This document shows positions 1-13,000 of a stretch of 64,000 bases of DNA, piece by piece. Source of the DNA: Gorsachius magnificus (taxonomy: Eukaryota > Chordata > Aves > Pelecaniformes > Ardeidae); the NCBI GenBank assembly GCA_034008185.1, contig CM067082.1:123629988-123693987 (forward strand), written 5' to 3'. Below the pieces are notes generated by a model that had not been told where the DNA came from, searched no databases, and saw nothing but the letters and a program-made list of their open reading frames with translations. Within the stretch, counting starts at the first letter, position 1, and each line of letters starts with the position of its first letter. Position numbers and translations under genes: made by a program.

Positions 1-2329
1 CAGACATAGCAATTGGACTTGTAGTTGTGCCCTCTGGGTAATGTAAGAGTTCACTGTGTACTTATCAGACCATCATGGTATAAGTAAAAAAGGTAAGATA
101 ACCCTTTTAGACCATATTCAGGGCTAAATGGTAGAAGAAAGGCAGATAATGACCTGCTATAGTCTGCTGAGTTACTAATTGAAACAAAACAAGGTTGCTA
201 TCCTGAAGAGCTCACTCTTAAAGTGCAGCTCTAACAGATAAAATTCTAATGTATTCCAAGGCATTCAAGGTTAAGTTTGTACAAAACTTGTCTGGTAATT
301 GATTTGAACTTCACAGGAAGATTTTTGGCAAGGTTCCCCAGGTTTCTGTACCTGTGGGTTGGGTACTTTTGTACTCCTTGCCCAGCTAGAAGAAACTGGA
401 GGTGGAAAGAAGGCAGCATCTCTGTCTGAACTAAGAGAACTTGGTACTTGCCTCAGACTGAAATTGGGAGTCTGGTAGGGGCTTATCCAGGATCATGTTC
501 TCTACTCATTCGTGAGGTCACTTGCACATTTCCCCATTCCCTCACTGGACTGTCTGCATTTGAAGACTCTGGATCAATGCCCGTGTTCTGTAAAAGCATC
601 ATCACTTTTGGAATGCCTCGTCTTCCTTTTATTCTACTTGAATAGAAATTGCATAAAAAGTTTAATGTATCAATTTAGTAATTTGAAGGACATGTGTGTG
701 ATCAGATTTTATTTTTTAAATAAATCTGGTTTACTTGTTACAAAGTTTGTTTGGTGAAGCAGACCCTCTAACAAATAATGCACCTTTTTTAGTGGTAGTG
801 GGTGGGTTCTTGCGCGCCCCCCCTCTTTCTCATTGGAAACAAGAACTCACTGGCTCTATCATCTCTGCAGAAAAGTAAATAGGTCTCTCTTACTCTTTCC
901 TGAACTGAAGTCTAGAACATACAGTTTTGGCTCCTAATGTGTAACTGCAAGTAATATCTCACTTAGCTTGTGAGTATTCAGCACTGGAGGTGTATTTTCA
1001 AGACAAAATGATATGCCTTCTAGAAGGAGGTCTAGGTGTGGTCATTTAAAGCTGAAGTACCTGGAGTTTGTTTCTGATTCAACACAATGGGGATCCAAGC
1101 AGAGTTATTCTGAGAAGGAACTGTTATGTGAAATGTCACCCCCCCTTTTTTTTTTTTGAAACCTTCCTCAGTGTAGAAGATGCTTCAAGATATTTTCTTT
1201 CCAAATATTTTTTCCATTTTAGTGAATAGAGTGCTAGAGAACAGACTTTCAGGACGCAGATGGTGCCAGAAACAGCACTTGCTGGCTCAGCAGGAAGGTA
1301 GCTGTTGAAGAGTTCCCACTTATCTTCTGTGGGCATATTTCCTTATCGGTTTGTATGGAACAGATAAACAGATACAGTGTTGATGAACTTTGTAACAAAA
1401 AAAGGTAGACTAAAAGCCCAGCCTGTGGAGCGTGAACCTGTTGAGTGAGCAGAGAAGCAAGAAAAACATTGTCAATGTGTATTCCTAGCTTTGCTGTGAG
1501 ACTTGCAGGTTGCTTTCGGGGACAGAAATGTGTGGGAAGGGAGGTCTGATTTAGCTCTTCCAAAGGCAAAAGGATGTTGCTAAACAGGGCTTGGTTTTCC
1601 TCTCTTTTTCATGGAAATGAAAGACAGAGTGTCACAGTTACTCTGAGACCTCTGTTTTAGATTCTCCAAGTAGAAGTAGTAATAGAAAAGGATTTCTGGA
1701 TCAGAGTTGCAATGTGAGTGCATGTTCTGCATCGAGCTTTCTGTCAGTGCAAGTAAGGTGTGAGGCATCTCCACCCATCTGCATATTTTGTAAGACAACT
1801 TTCAGTTTCTTTACAAGAACTGAGGCTGGTTCTGATTGTGAGTAAATGTTAGTAAATCTTACAGTGCACATAACTGTCCTCAGGATCTGTAGTAGCTTGT
1901 GTTGCTGCTTTGATTAAAACAGCTAAGCTGCGTGGGGTGGGTTATTCTTACCAACCAACGAACAAATGAGGATTATACAAAGCAGATATTTCTCATAAAG
2001 CAAGATGTAAAGGGGAGATGTGCAGGAATGAGTTGAGCTACAACGAAAAGAATTCTAGAAGAAAGATGAATAAACAGTAAAGAGGTTTAAAATGTATTGA
2101 AACACGATCTCTCGCCTTAAGCCTCCTTCAAGAATCCTAACTTAATGTAGTGCTATAAAAATAATGTATAGCTATAAAAATGTGAGCAGAATGCTAAGCA
2201 TGCACAAATTATCTGCTGCTGCCTGCTAGGTGTGGGAATCTCTGGTAGGGATTTTTGTTTTCTGTTTCCTCCTCGGTGTTGCTACATCAAGCACTAAGCT
2301 GTACTCTTTGCCAATTACTAGTCCTACTC
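1..2329. other. Intron 3 segment, no gene seen
   Basis: Presumed start of the long upstream IGF2BP3 intron as seen in this window. The short open frames here show no splice context or recognisable protein. Visible items are an AATAAA signal with downstream GT-rich sequence at 719-760, a C-run followed by 11 T at 1141-1157, and otherwise unremarkable intronic sequence. Confidence 0.6.
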
Positions 2330-2800
2330 AGCAGGAGGAAGGAGAACGTGTTAGTCTGTTCTCTGCAGCAGTCTTTTACATATTTGAAGACCTATGATAT
2401 TTAGGGAAGGTTAAGGAGAGAGTTTAAGTTCTTTCAATCTCCTCTCGGGACTCTCATTTCTAGGCGATTGATTGTTCTTAAGTCTCTCACCTGGGAATGT
2501 CCCTCGAGGCTTCTCCAGAGCAGTTTCGCTTTGAGCTCTTATCTTGTCCTCTGGTATGTTTACACTCCATTTCAGCCTTGTGCCATCGTCAAATTTAATA
2601 GACACAGACCTGATGCAACACTAGATGTGGTGGTCCCTGCAAAAACCTTATGAAACAGAGCTCTTTGGCTGTAGGCTGGTAATGACTATTACCTGGCAGT
2701 GACCACAAGGTGAACTTTTCACCTGCCGTTGTAGTGTTGGCTGTGTTTACCTTATGAGTCTATTGTAAGGGATAGTGTCAAAAGCCTTCTGAAGAGAGAT
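2330..2800 (-). mobile_element. Ancient CR1 LINE fragment (reverse-transcriptase region)
   Basis: Read on the minus strand, about 2760-2800 gives QKAFDTIPYNRLIR, resembling the RT block KAFDTVPH of CR1. Around 2545-2605 the reading is SIKFDDGTRLKWSVNIPED, resembling the FADDTKL-VDTPEG block. Around 2340-2395 it is VFKYVKDCCREQ, resembling the downstream FKYLKGxCRE block. The order fits CR1 ORF2 with large internal deletions, so this is an old, heavily decayed copy. Boundaries are approximate. The subfamily cannot be given by eye. Confidence 0.6.
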
Positions 2801-5054
2801 CCCCTCCCACATAGACTGTTAATTCTGTTATAATGAGAAACTGGAGAGATTTATGCACATCAAACAAACGTTGAATGTTGATCACCTGCTTATTTTGATT
2901 CCCAACTGCAGGACAGAGGGTAGAGCAGCCCCTGGGGCAATGCGGAGCCCCTGGGCAGCACTGCCAGCCTCCTGGTCTTGGATCTATACCCAGGGGAGCA
3001 TGGGGGCAGGGGGGGTGGGGGGCTGCCTCTGCTCCTCTCCTGCCAAAGGGAAAAGAGAGGATGGTCGTCTTTCCTTTCTGCTATCTGACCTGGGCCCTGC
3101 ACTCTGATTTTGCCTGAGCTGCACATATTTCCCATTGTCCAGCTGGGCTTAGCAGCAGGTGAGGCAATCTGATATAGGAAAGTGACCATGTCTGTGGCAG
3201 ACCACCCAATTTTGCACTTCAGACAATGTACTGGCTTATGTTGGGATTTTAATTGCCTGGCTTAATTATAGGGGGTGATATTTACAGGTATATGTGAGGT
3301 AATAAACACCTTTTGCAGGTGTTTAAAATACAGGGTGTGGGAGTGAAGGTCCTTGGATAAACATGCAATAAGTGTATTTCTCATTTGGAATGGTTTACTC
3401 ATACAGGTGTGGTGGCTACAGCGGTGCTGAGAGTTGTCTTACAGTTGTTATAAAGAAGGGGAAAACTTTAATGGGGAAAATAATCTTTGAGAATTGGACT
3501 TACAGCTTCTTTTACTTAAATCAGGATCTTATTAAAAGCAGTTGATAGTGATGCTTTTGTCAAACGTCTGCCCCCATTTAAGAGTTAATATCTGAGATGC
3601 CTCCACTGAAGATACTTTGTGCTTTTATTATAGTCGTAGGCTTAGGAAAAAAGTAGCATTTTGTCAGTTAACACAACTTTTTTTCTTTAGGAAACTTGTA
3701 TTGCAGTAGCTTAAGTAAGGAATAGAGAAGTTAGAGGTGAGGTCAGGGCTCTGTGCGAAGCACCTAGAAGATACAGAAGGTGGGCTTCCAACCACAAGAA
3801 CTGGACACAGTGTTAGTATTCTGTTTCAAAGAAATGGGAAGACTCGCCAGGTCAGAGCTAGCTTGACTGACACAGTTTAGAGATGTGAAAGTTGCTCTTC
3901 CTCCAAGTGGCCAAGGTGATAAGTTGTAAGAATAGGAAGTGGAAGATTCTGGGGCTTGTGCTGCAGGAAATGTGGTGTTGGGTGGTTGTTCAGGCAGCCA
4001 CTTTGACTTGTGTGGCAAAGGCAGGAAGGTTGCCTGAGCAACTTTTGAAGAAGGTGCTGAAGTGCTACAGCTTTTTGACCAGAATATTAAGCAAGCTGGA
4101 ATAACTGCTGGCCTCTCTGAATATGCTGAGTAGTACGCTGCAGTGACTCTGGGGATTAGTATGTGAGCTGTTGGTTAACCCTGCTGTGGAGGGGGCAGGA
4201 CAAGGAGTGGATGGAGGCATCCGCTTGGGCCTGAGACTTTTAATCTGCTGCCTCATCTAAGTCGCACAGCTTTGATTCAGTGAGTTGTCTAGGTCTCCGT
4301 GTTGGAGTACAAACTGCTTTTGGCTGCGATGGGCTCTAATGTCAAAGCACAGAAACCCAGTGAGTTTTAAGTGTTAAATATGGCCATTCCAACTAAGACG
4401 TGCAGAAGCTTTATGTCTTTGGAGACTGTGTGTATGGACCTCTATCTTATTTTCTTTCCAACATTCAGTGGGAGAAGTAGCTAAGTGAAGGGTCAAAAAA
4501 AGGAATAATTCTGTGTAACCATTTGATCAATGCAACTGTATGATCCAAACTTTTCCCCCATCCAAATTTGTTCTATTGTCCTGTGACTGAGATGAGTAAA
4601 ATTCTGTTTTCATGACTAGTTTTTGGTCTTCTAGGATGAAGGAAGATACAACCTGTGATCCCTTAACTTTTCAGAAATGTTCTAATACTTAAAACAGCTG
4701 TTAGTGTGCAAGAATTTTGGCATTGTCACCATGGGGTTGCTTGGCACTGTTAGAACAATGTGTTCCTCACAAGCCTAGAATAATATGGTTACTTGTTTAC
4801 CTTGTCACTAACAGTGACTCCAAAACTTGAAAAAATCTTAAAAAGACACACAAAACTTCCTTGGTTCAAAACACTTTTTGGGAAACCAGCCACCAAATCT
4901 TACTTTTTATTTGCAATCCTAGAAAGGTGTCTGTGAAGACCTTTGTTTAAGAGCTCAGTTGCCAAAGTCTTGCACCCCTTTGCTATAATTTTTAATTAAG
5001 GAGTCACTTTAATCATGGTGCAACCTCTTTAACCAGTGTTGTGACATGTCCTTT
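2801..5054. other. Intron 3 segment, no gene seen
   Basis: No exon or recognisable element seen. It contains the G-rich cluster at 2993-3022 (listed separately) and ordinary intronic sequence. Short open frames on both strands near 2853-3189 overlap the G-rich cluster and look like chance. Confidence 0.6.
2993..3022 (+). other. G-quadruplex-prone G-rich cluster
   Basis: Four G-runs (4, 5, 7 and 6 G) lie within 30 nt on the + strand: GGGGAGCATGGGGG, then CA, then G7, T and G6. This fits the four-run G-quadruplex pattern. Confidence 0.75.
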
Positions 5055-6025
5055 CATAGAATTACAAAGCCATTCAGGTTGGAAGGGATCTTGGGAGGTC
5101 TATAGTCCAACTTTCTGCTCAAAGCAAGGTCTGTATTGAATTCAAACCACATTGCTTAGGGTTTTGTCCAATCTTGGAAGCCTCTAGGAATGCATTTTGC
5201 GCAACTTCTCTGGGTGACCAATTCTCAGCATTAATTATTCTGTTAGTGAGAATTGTTTGCCTTATGCCTGGTGAGGACATCTGTTGTGTCAGCTTAAGCC
5301 TGTTGTGTTGTGTTCTCCCACCCTGCACCTCTGGGAAGAGCCTAGCTCTATCTTTTCAATGACCTCTGGGGCAGGCTGCTGCTATGCTCCCCTCAAAGCT
5401 GTCTATTCTTGGGCTCAACAAGCCCAGTTCCCTCAGCCTCTCCTCGCTGGAGAGGTATTTCAGCCCCCAACCATCTTGGTGGCCATTCACTGAACTCATT
5501 CCAGATTCTCAATGTCTTTCTTGTACTGGAGGTCCCAAAACTGGATGCAGTATCTACATGTGATTGATTGTCCCCTCTTACACAGCATCAATTAACTTTC
5601 CTCCATCCATTGCCTGTGATCCTGTTCATACAGCCCAGGTTGTTGTTGACCTTCTTTGCTGCCAGGACACAGACCTGGCTCATGTTCAGCTTGCTGTCTG
5701 CCAACACTGCACATGGTCTTCTCAGCAGAGCTGGTCTCCTACCAGGCAGTCCTTAGCCTGTACCCGTGTGTGGGATTATTCCTTCCCTGGTGCAGGACTT
5801 TGCATTTGTCCTTGCTAAATTTCATCAGGATGCTGTTGGCCCATTCCTCTAGGACCCTGCCTAGGTTTCTCTGGGTGGCAGCCCTGCCCTCTGGCATGTT
5901 GACTCTCCCCTTCAGTTTAGTCTTATCCCCAAACTTGAGGAGGGTGTGCTGTCACACCTTCTCCAGGTCCTTGACAAAAATGTTAAGCAGGGCAGGCCCT
6001 GGGACAAACCAGTTGTTATTAGCCT
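5055..6025 (-). mobile_element. CR1 LINE, long decayed copy (RT to 3' end)
   Basis: The low-coordinate end has CATAGAATTACAAAGCC followed by GGTTGGAAGGGATC, the reverse complement of a CR1 3' end, so the element runs on the minus strand. Read that way, about 6020-5800 gives LLNIFVKDLEKV, FGDKTKL, MPEGRAATQRNL and ILMKFSKDKCKVLH, matching the CR1 RT palm and downstream region. The catalytic FADD motif is degraded to FGDK (5913-5936). The frame has many stops and shifts. At about 970 bp this is the longest CR1 copy in the window. Confidence 0.85.
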
Positions 6026-7339
6026 TCAGGTAGAGTGTGGCCAGGCAGAGTACTATTCTCTGAGCCCAACTATTATTCCTTATAGCATTATTACTGGAAA
6101 TCAAGCTGGACGTGGTGTCTCTGCAAGTCTGTCACCTGCATGCATAGGAGGTGAAACACATCTGGGAATGGTATTGCATCTCTGCAGATAGAACTTGGGC
6201 TGCGTGCCATTGCTGGCTAAATTCCCTTAAGCACAATGATAAATTAACCCACTGTTCAAACCATCCTGAAGTGAGACAGCCTAGAAGTGAATTAAGCAAC
6301 ACCAACACACTGCTGTTTTCTTAATTTCATGTGTAATCACATGATCTTGTTTCTCACTTGTACTCTAATAGCATAAAAAACCAAACCACCAAGTGTTTAC
6401 TTGGTGAAAATTGTACCTTCTGAAAGCTCTTTCCATTTTGAATGCAACCTCAGTTGAGTGAGTTGTAATGAAAGACCCAAGGTATGTTTTTGACCTATGA
6501 AAGAATACACTTTTTTGATAAGAAATATGTACTCTTATCCCTGTCAAAGCTATTGATGTAGCTTTTCTGCATCTTTTCATGTAAGCTTAGTCTCTCCAAA
6601 TTAACTATTCATGCTGCCTGATATCTTAAATCTTGCTCACATTAGTTTTACTGTGAAATGAGGAACATGTAGCTCTTACTGGTGTTGGGTCTTCTGTGGA
6701 AGTGCTGGTTTTAAATGCTGGGAGTGCAGCCCAAAAATTCCTGATGAAATTAGATGTCAGTACCTTTTTTGTGGGCATTCACTGCTGGTGAAGCTACATG
6801 CTTTTATCAACAAAGATGCCCTTCAAGTATTGTAAAATTAATGTGATGAAGAAGCTAGTTACTCTTGTCCTGCACTTCAAGAAGTTCTCAACTAATTTCA
6901 GTTACCTGCCCCAAAAGATGATGTGACTAGCAGGGATTGCCTCTTCAGACTTACCAGTAGTATAATTTGAAAAGAATTTAAGGAAATGCATAAATGAGTT
7001 GTTCCTTAGGCAATAACAGGAGAAATGTTATGAGCTCTTGTTTATGGTAGCCAAAGGAATAGGAAAATACTAACTTCAAGTGGCCTCAATGATTCTTTTT
7101 CTTAATCCGCTTACTCACTTTGTGCATAAAGAACATAAAACCTGCAACACTGGGTCAGAAAAAAGCTTTATGTATCATGCCTTTGCTGTGCCTTGGGAGG
7201 GGTACAAGGGTAAGGGCAAGGATATAGTGGTAGCTCACCAGAGCAGCCTCCTGGCTTTCAGTGTTTTGCAGCTCTGCAAGCTACTGACCCAGAAATGATG
7301 CCTTTGCATTTGAGAAATTCATCTGGAGCTTCTGTGAAC
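6026..7339. other. Intron 3 segment, no gene seen
   Basis: AT-rich intronic sequence. I see no exon, RNA gene or clear repeat here. Confidence 0.55.
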
Positions 7340-7565
7340 ATGTTCTTAAACTAATGCAAACACATAGCATCCACAATATGCTTCAGTGAAGAGCTGCATG
7401 GTTTTAGGGCTTGTTGCAGGAAGAACAATCTCACCTCTTGTGCTTTGAACTTCTACCTGCCTCCCAGCTCCCGTATTGGAGGGAATAGTCAATAGTAGTA
7501 GGTCCACGACCTTTTTCTCCCTCTCTAATTCCCTTATTATTTTAAGGACTTTTATTCTTCAGCCA
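7340..7565 (-). mobile_element. Possible ancient CR1-like fragment
   Basis: The stretch around AGCATCCACAATATGCTTCAG and the following CTTCTACCTGCC resembles the antisense of an old CR1/L3-type tail seen in sauropsid genomes. No coding block is readable, so this is a resemblance only and boundaries are rough. Confidence 0.35.
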
Positions 7566-9728
7566 TTTTTTTTCCCAGGCTGAAGACCTATAGCCTGCTT
7601 AGTTGTTTTTGTTTGGAAGCTGTTCCCTTTCTTTGATTATCTTTGTCTCATTCTTGGAAATCCTACTAAGTGATTTGGAGTTGAAGGACCAAATCTGCAC
7701 ACAGTTATGCCCTTCATTTTAGGTTATTTCACTTTATGAAGGTGGTTGCTGTCAGAGATCTCTGTTTATGTCTTGGGTTTTGCTCCCTTTTTTTTTTGTT
7801 TAAAAAAACCCCAAACAACCCAAACCAAACAAAACACCAGTGGAAAGCTAATCAGTGGAATGGGGTTTTCTGCCTATGTCTTGAGATCAGCAGACTTTTT
7901 TTTATGATAGCCATGGGAAAGATCGACATTATCAGTAGTGCAGATCCTCCTCTGGGCTGGCTGTTGGTTGCCAGGAAATGTTACATTTGCATCATATGCG
8001 CACCACATGTTGACCTAACTTTATGGAACTGGCTCTTGTGTGGAGGGGGGGAAACAAAATGTGCTTATTTCCAAGGGGCTGGCTAGTTCCAGCCCAGCTA
8101 ATTCTATAAAGCAATGGTAGTCAGCACATGTCTCTTCTCATACTTGTGCTTAGGAGTGTGGGTTTTTTTGCTTTGTTCACTAGATAAGTAGAAAGTGGCT
8201 CTCAGGCTACCTCTCAGATGAGCAAGTCAGCCGAGACTGTTGCAAAGGCTGTGGTGCTGCTACTGCTACAAGCCTTCTACTTCATTGCTACTTGTGCAAG
8301 CACGCTGCTTCATTGCCTCTGTGTTCCCTTTCCACAGTGACTGTTCTGGTTGCAGTCTTGAACCTGGCCATTCAAGACTGAGGCCCCATCTATGTCTCTT
8401 CTCACAGCTCCTACTTGCTTTCATCTGGTGCTACAGAAAAGTCTTATTTCTTGGATGCATGGGGAAAAGGAACAACATGAGCTCAGCTGCAGAATCTCCT
8501 GCAGAAAGAGGGAGATACATGACCGAGGCAAGCAGTGAAGCTGTGGTACCAAGCAAAGGGAAATGCCACAGGCCTATGGGAAAGGCAAGAGATGTCAACA
8601 TGATTGGCACCTGTATATTGCCATTTCATCCAGCAACTAGTGCTCGCTGGAAGAGTCTGGATGCTGTGGTGGGTCAGGTACTGGCTGCTGGGTTGAGGCC
8701 TTGGGAAGTGGCAGTGGGGGCACGAAGAATAGGTAGGAGATCTTTAAGGTCTGGGTGAACACCAACCAAGCCAAAAGCTGCTGAGCAGGGGGAAGGGAGG
8801 TGAAGTTGTGTTAATGTATTCCTTTTTTAAGTTTTTGTGTTATTCTAAAGCCTGAAGCTCCCTCTGATCCTGTGTCTCAAATTGGTAGCCAAGTACATGT
8901 GGGCAGGGAAGGAAGGGAATGTAACTTGAAATAGCTCCCTTATTTTCAGACTCTTTGGATGTTGTGGCAATCAAAGGGGGGGATGTGACTAAAAGCCATC
9001 AAAACCACTTCCAAGCACATGCCTTTTAGTGGAGCAAATGAGCAGGATTTTTAGAATATAATGCAAACAGGAAATCACTCTGAAAACTGTAGCCCACCAT
9101 TAACTTGGGGGGAAGGAAGATATATTAAAACTATCCTTGAGAATAGCCGCCTTGCTATAAAGCCTAATAGGGGATTGAATGCATGTGTAAGAAATGGATC
9201 CAAATCAACATTTCTTGGGACACCTTTTATTGGGTGTTGGGGTTTTTTTTGTTGCTCTTAGTAATAGAGACAGGCTGTTGTTATGTGAGTAGTAGATAGC
9301 TAGCTATTCATGCAACACTTTCGCTTATTTGCTCATACAGTTCCCTTACTTGAACTCATAGTTACGCAGTGTGAGCAGCAATCAGGAGGCCAACCTCAAC
9401 TATGTACTCCGAAGTGGAGGGTTATAATGAAGTGTCAGTGGCTTCTAGGTTGGTGTTCCTCAGCCCTTTCCTGCATTGGATGTATAAATAAAACTGTAGC
9501 CTTTAGCTGACTGCATATAGCAGCTGTTGCCCTCTTGGATGTGGTCTAAGATGTGATTCTGCCGTCGATGTCAGTGTGTGCTAGCGCCCTTGTGTAGATT
9601 CAGCAGGGTCTTGGTCTGGGAAACTTTCAACTTGTTACCTTCTCAGCCCACTTTTCTTCTTCTTAGCATGTTTTCTGGTAACTGTTTCTCCATCCAAATC
9701 TGTAGAAATCTACAGGAACCCTTCGCAA
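7566..9728. other. Intron 3 segment, no gene seen
   Basis: No supported gene. A 172-codon open frame at 8240-8758 (+) has no recognisable domain or splice context and is treated as chance. A-run/C-run sequence lies at 7802-7835, and GGG plus T-run motifs at 8160-8169 and 9239-9250. An AATAAA motif occurs near 9487. Confidence 0.55.
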
Positions 9729-10010
9729 AATGGCAAGGGTTGGAAGGGACCTCGGGAGATCATCTAGTCCAACTCCCCTGCTAAAGCAGGTTCACCTAGA
9801 GCAGATTGCACAGGACATCGTCCAGGCAGGCTTTGAATATCTCCAGAGAAGGAGACTCCACAACCCCCCTGGGCAGCCTGTTCCAGTGCTCTGTCACCCT
9901 CAAAGTAAAGAAGCTCTTCCTCATATTCAACTGAAACCTCTTATGCTTCAGTTTGTGTCCATTGCCCCTTGCCCTGTTGCTGGGCACCACTGAGAAGAGT
10001 CTGGATTCAT
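9729..10010 (-). mobile_element. CR1 LINE 3' fragment
   Basis: On + the sequence starts GGCAAGGGTTGGAAGGGACC and continues with ATCATCTAGTCCAACTCCCC, the antisense of a CR1 3' end. On the minus strand it encodes [20 protein letters not shown], then [20 protein letters not shown] and SPSLEIFKACLDDVLCNLL, the last part of CR1 ORF2. The reading is open to its own stop, so it is less decayed than the copy at 5055-6025. It shares the [14 protein letters not shown] signature with the copy at 48968-49436, which suggests the same subfamily. Confidence 0.92.
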
Positions 10011-13000
10011 GCAAGCTTACACTGAAGTGATGTTTATTATGTCCCAACTACAGGACTTATGGTGGGTTTTTTTGCTTTTTGAGTGTGGGACTTCTGTGGA
10101 CCTGTAGCATTCTTGCAGGCAGTGTGGCATCAGCTCATTATCCCTAACTATGATTTGTGGGTGTTGGTTGTTGCACCCCAAATGGTTGCTGGTTTAGGTT
10201 ACTATCACAAACTGGGATGATTGAAGTACTTGAGTGATTGCATCTTTATAGGAAACTTTCTTGTTGCCCTTTCATATCAGCCTCTTACTAACATTCAGTA
10301 TTTAGTGTGCACCGTTATCCATCATTAGGTTTGGGTTTCATACCCAGGAGGCATTCGTTCCCGGTGACATCCTGTTTTTTAAACATGTAGTAGAAGGAAC
10401 ACTGGGGGAGGGAAGGGGATACTGAAGACTTGGAGCAGCTTCCTGTCTGGGATTGTGGTGGGAGTGTGCAGAGGGAATTCATGTGATTGGGACTCTTTCA
10501 GGTGTGCAATTTCCAATGAGTGATGTCCAACGTGATGGACTACGAACACCTGTAGGGATATGCAGATGGCTGTATAGCAGATACGAACTTCTCTTAGCTA
10601 TGCTGTGCATACCTGCTGCAAACAGCCCTCAGATCTGAGGTCCACAGCTCACTGGTTGCGAAATTCATTGTGGCATCTGGGAGGAGGGTGGAAAGACTAC
10701 AAAACGTATCAGGAGAGAAGCTGATCTTTTGCTGGCTCAGGAGTTGAGAGGAGGAGAAAAACATCTGGTGTTGCTGCTAAGTGTTAGAGACAAGTGCCTA
10801 TGACTTCTGCTTTGCTATATGACTTAACTCCTGGTCTAAGCCAAGGTCCAGTCATGCCTTTGGACTTTGTAGAAATGCAATTTGGTGACTGTTTTGTGTG
10901 GCTGTGGAAAGTAACAGCTGTCTTCATGAAACAGATAGGAGAGCTCTGAGTGGTGTCCTTACCTGACTAATGAAATATGCTAACCTGCTTCAATACAGAA
11001 GTGTGGTTTTATTTACAAAATAGATGTAAGCTATGCAATGCTTTGCGTCAGCTTGTCAGACTGTGGTCTTGCAGCTTCCCTGGGTTGTGTGAGGCATTGA
11101 TGGGCTCGCAGCTGCCCTTTGTGCTGTGCTGTTTAGAGTTAGCAGGTAACCCTCTCCTCCGTCCTTTTGGGAAGTTGCTGCCTGTTGCAAAAGCAAAGAC
11201 AGAAATGGCTTATTTCCTCTTTGCAGTAAGAATACTTGATTTGTTGAGAGCATGTACAGATGAATTAGTATACCTGCATGTCAACGGTGAAACCAACGTG
11301 TTTAGCGGCCACTCCTCAGTTTGCTTGTTCACGTTTCCATTGTGAAAATGCTATTAATTTCTCCTCCATTCAGACAGTGCATTAACGCAGCTTCACAGAG
11401 GTGAGCCAAGCAACTGGACACTGTGATTGTAATGTGTAAGGGGTGTTAGAACCGCAGCCCTCCAGTATCATTGGGCTGCACTTGACTGCTCTGCGTTGCT
11501 CCTAATCCTTCTGCATGGTATTAGTTTCTGAGCTGTGTGGGATTAAAAGCACTGCCCTACTATAGGTAGCACGTTGCACGTCTGTCTTCTGCTTGATAAA
11601 GAAGGTACAATGTTGTCTTTTGCTTTTTTGTTGCAGTGAGTTTAGTAGTTGATGGGACCTTCTGGCTTTGATATTAGGGATGGAGCTGATCAGGTCTGTC
11701 TGGGCATATGCACTTCCCTGTGCAGAGGTAGGGGCGAACCTCAAAATTTGCTGCTGGCAATGCCAGGCTTCTGATGCAAGGCTACCTGGAGCTGACCTCA
11801 GGCTTCTGCAAGGCAGAAGGTGTTTTGGGCTGAGGGGCAACAGGTTTCTGATGGCGGAGCACAGAAGTGCCTGGGGTGTTTCTGATGGCAGGGCTCCGGG
11901 GGTGTTCCCTTGCTAGGAATCGCAGCGGCTGCTCCCTTGCAGTGCCCTGTGCCGGGAAGGGTCGCCATGCACGTGTGCATGGTCACAGACCTGCACTTCT
12001 GCAGCATCTGCATATCTCCAAGTGTTTTTAAGGCCTTTTAGTAAATATTTTTAATAAACATGAGCACTGCTGGGTCAAATGTATAAATGAAAAAACACGG
12101 AGCTCCTGACTTTTGGCAGAATTTACCCCTTTCAGAGAAGCAGGGGATACAGTGTGAAACGGTGGAGTGGAAGTAAAGTTACATGCCGTTTTCTGCACTG
12201 ACACAATAAAAAAAATTGCATTTTGGGAGTGAGTAGATTGTAGACTGCACTGCAACTAGTGGAGTGACAAATCTTCTAGCTGCGGTGGTGTTTGACGCTT
12301 TTGCTCTTTGGATTTCTCGTTTTAGTGGAAGTAAATGCAACCAGAAGTGATCAACAGCCATTCCAGCAGCACTTGGATTACTTCCCAGTGTGTATGTGGT
12401 AGAAAATACGGTCTCTCCAGCCTTCTTACATCTAACCAAATTCAGGTTACTGGGTTTGGGACAGAGGAAATTTCCATTTTGCAAATAGCAGAAAAGGTTG
12501 ACTTTGGTCTCAATGGGAAATTTTCAATGAGTAATGACGGAGGTAGTGCGTAAAGCATAAGAGCGGGCACCGCTGACTTCTCTGCCCGAGAGCTGCGTGT
12601 GTGTGCGGGGAAACCCCTTAAAAAACCCTACTGACTTCTGCAGAGTGCTGGCGTGCTTCACTGGTGCTCCTTTGGGTCATGACAAATGTGCTTTAGCTGT
12701 AAAAGTGAAGAGTTTGAAGTCTTTGGAAGTGTTGAAAAAGAAATGCTTCTCGAGAGTATTTATCTCTTGTGATCCGATGGGAGCAAATAAAGGTACAGAC
12801 TTCCTTGTGAGTTTTCTTTCACTCGGGCAATGGTAAGTTTATAATCAAGTGAGGGATCATTTTAATAATAGGTTTCAGGACAGTGATACCATCACATTTA
12901 AATTGTGACTAACAAGTTAATTATAGATACTGTATATTAGTTCTGCTTTTCTTCTTGACATCTTAAACTTGGCAAAAGAAAAATGTAGATTATAAAAAGA

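Noticed and set aside
4462..4475. CATTCAGTGGGAG, similar to the end of IGF2BP3 exon 3 (LQWE)
   Set aside because: No GT donor after GAG, and the upstream sequence does not encode RKLQIRNIPPH.
8240..8758. 172-codon + strand open frame
   Set aside because: No recognisable family, no exon-like borders, mixed composition; best explained by chance.
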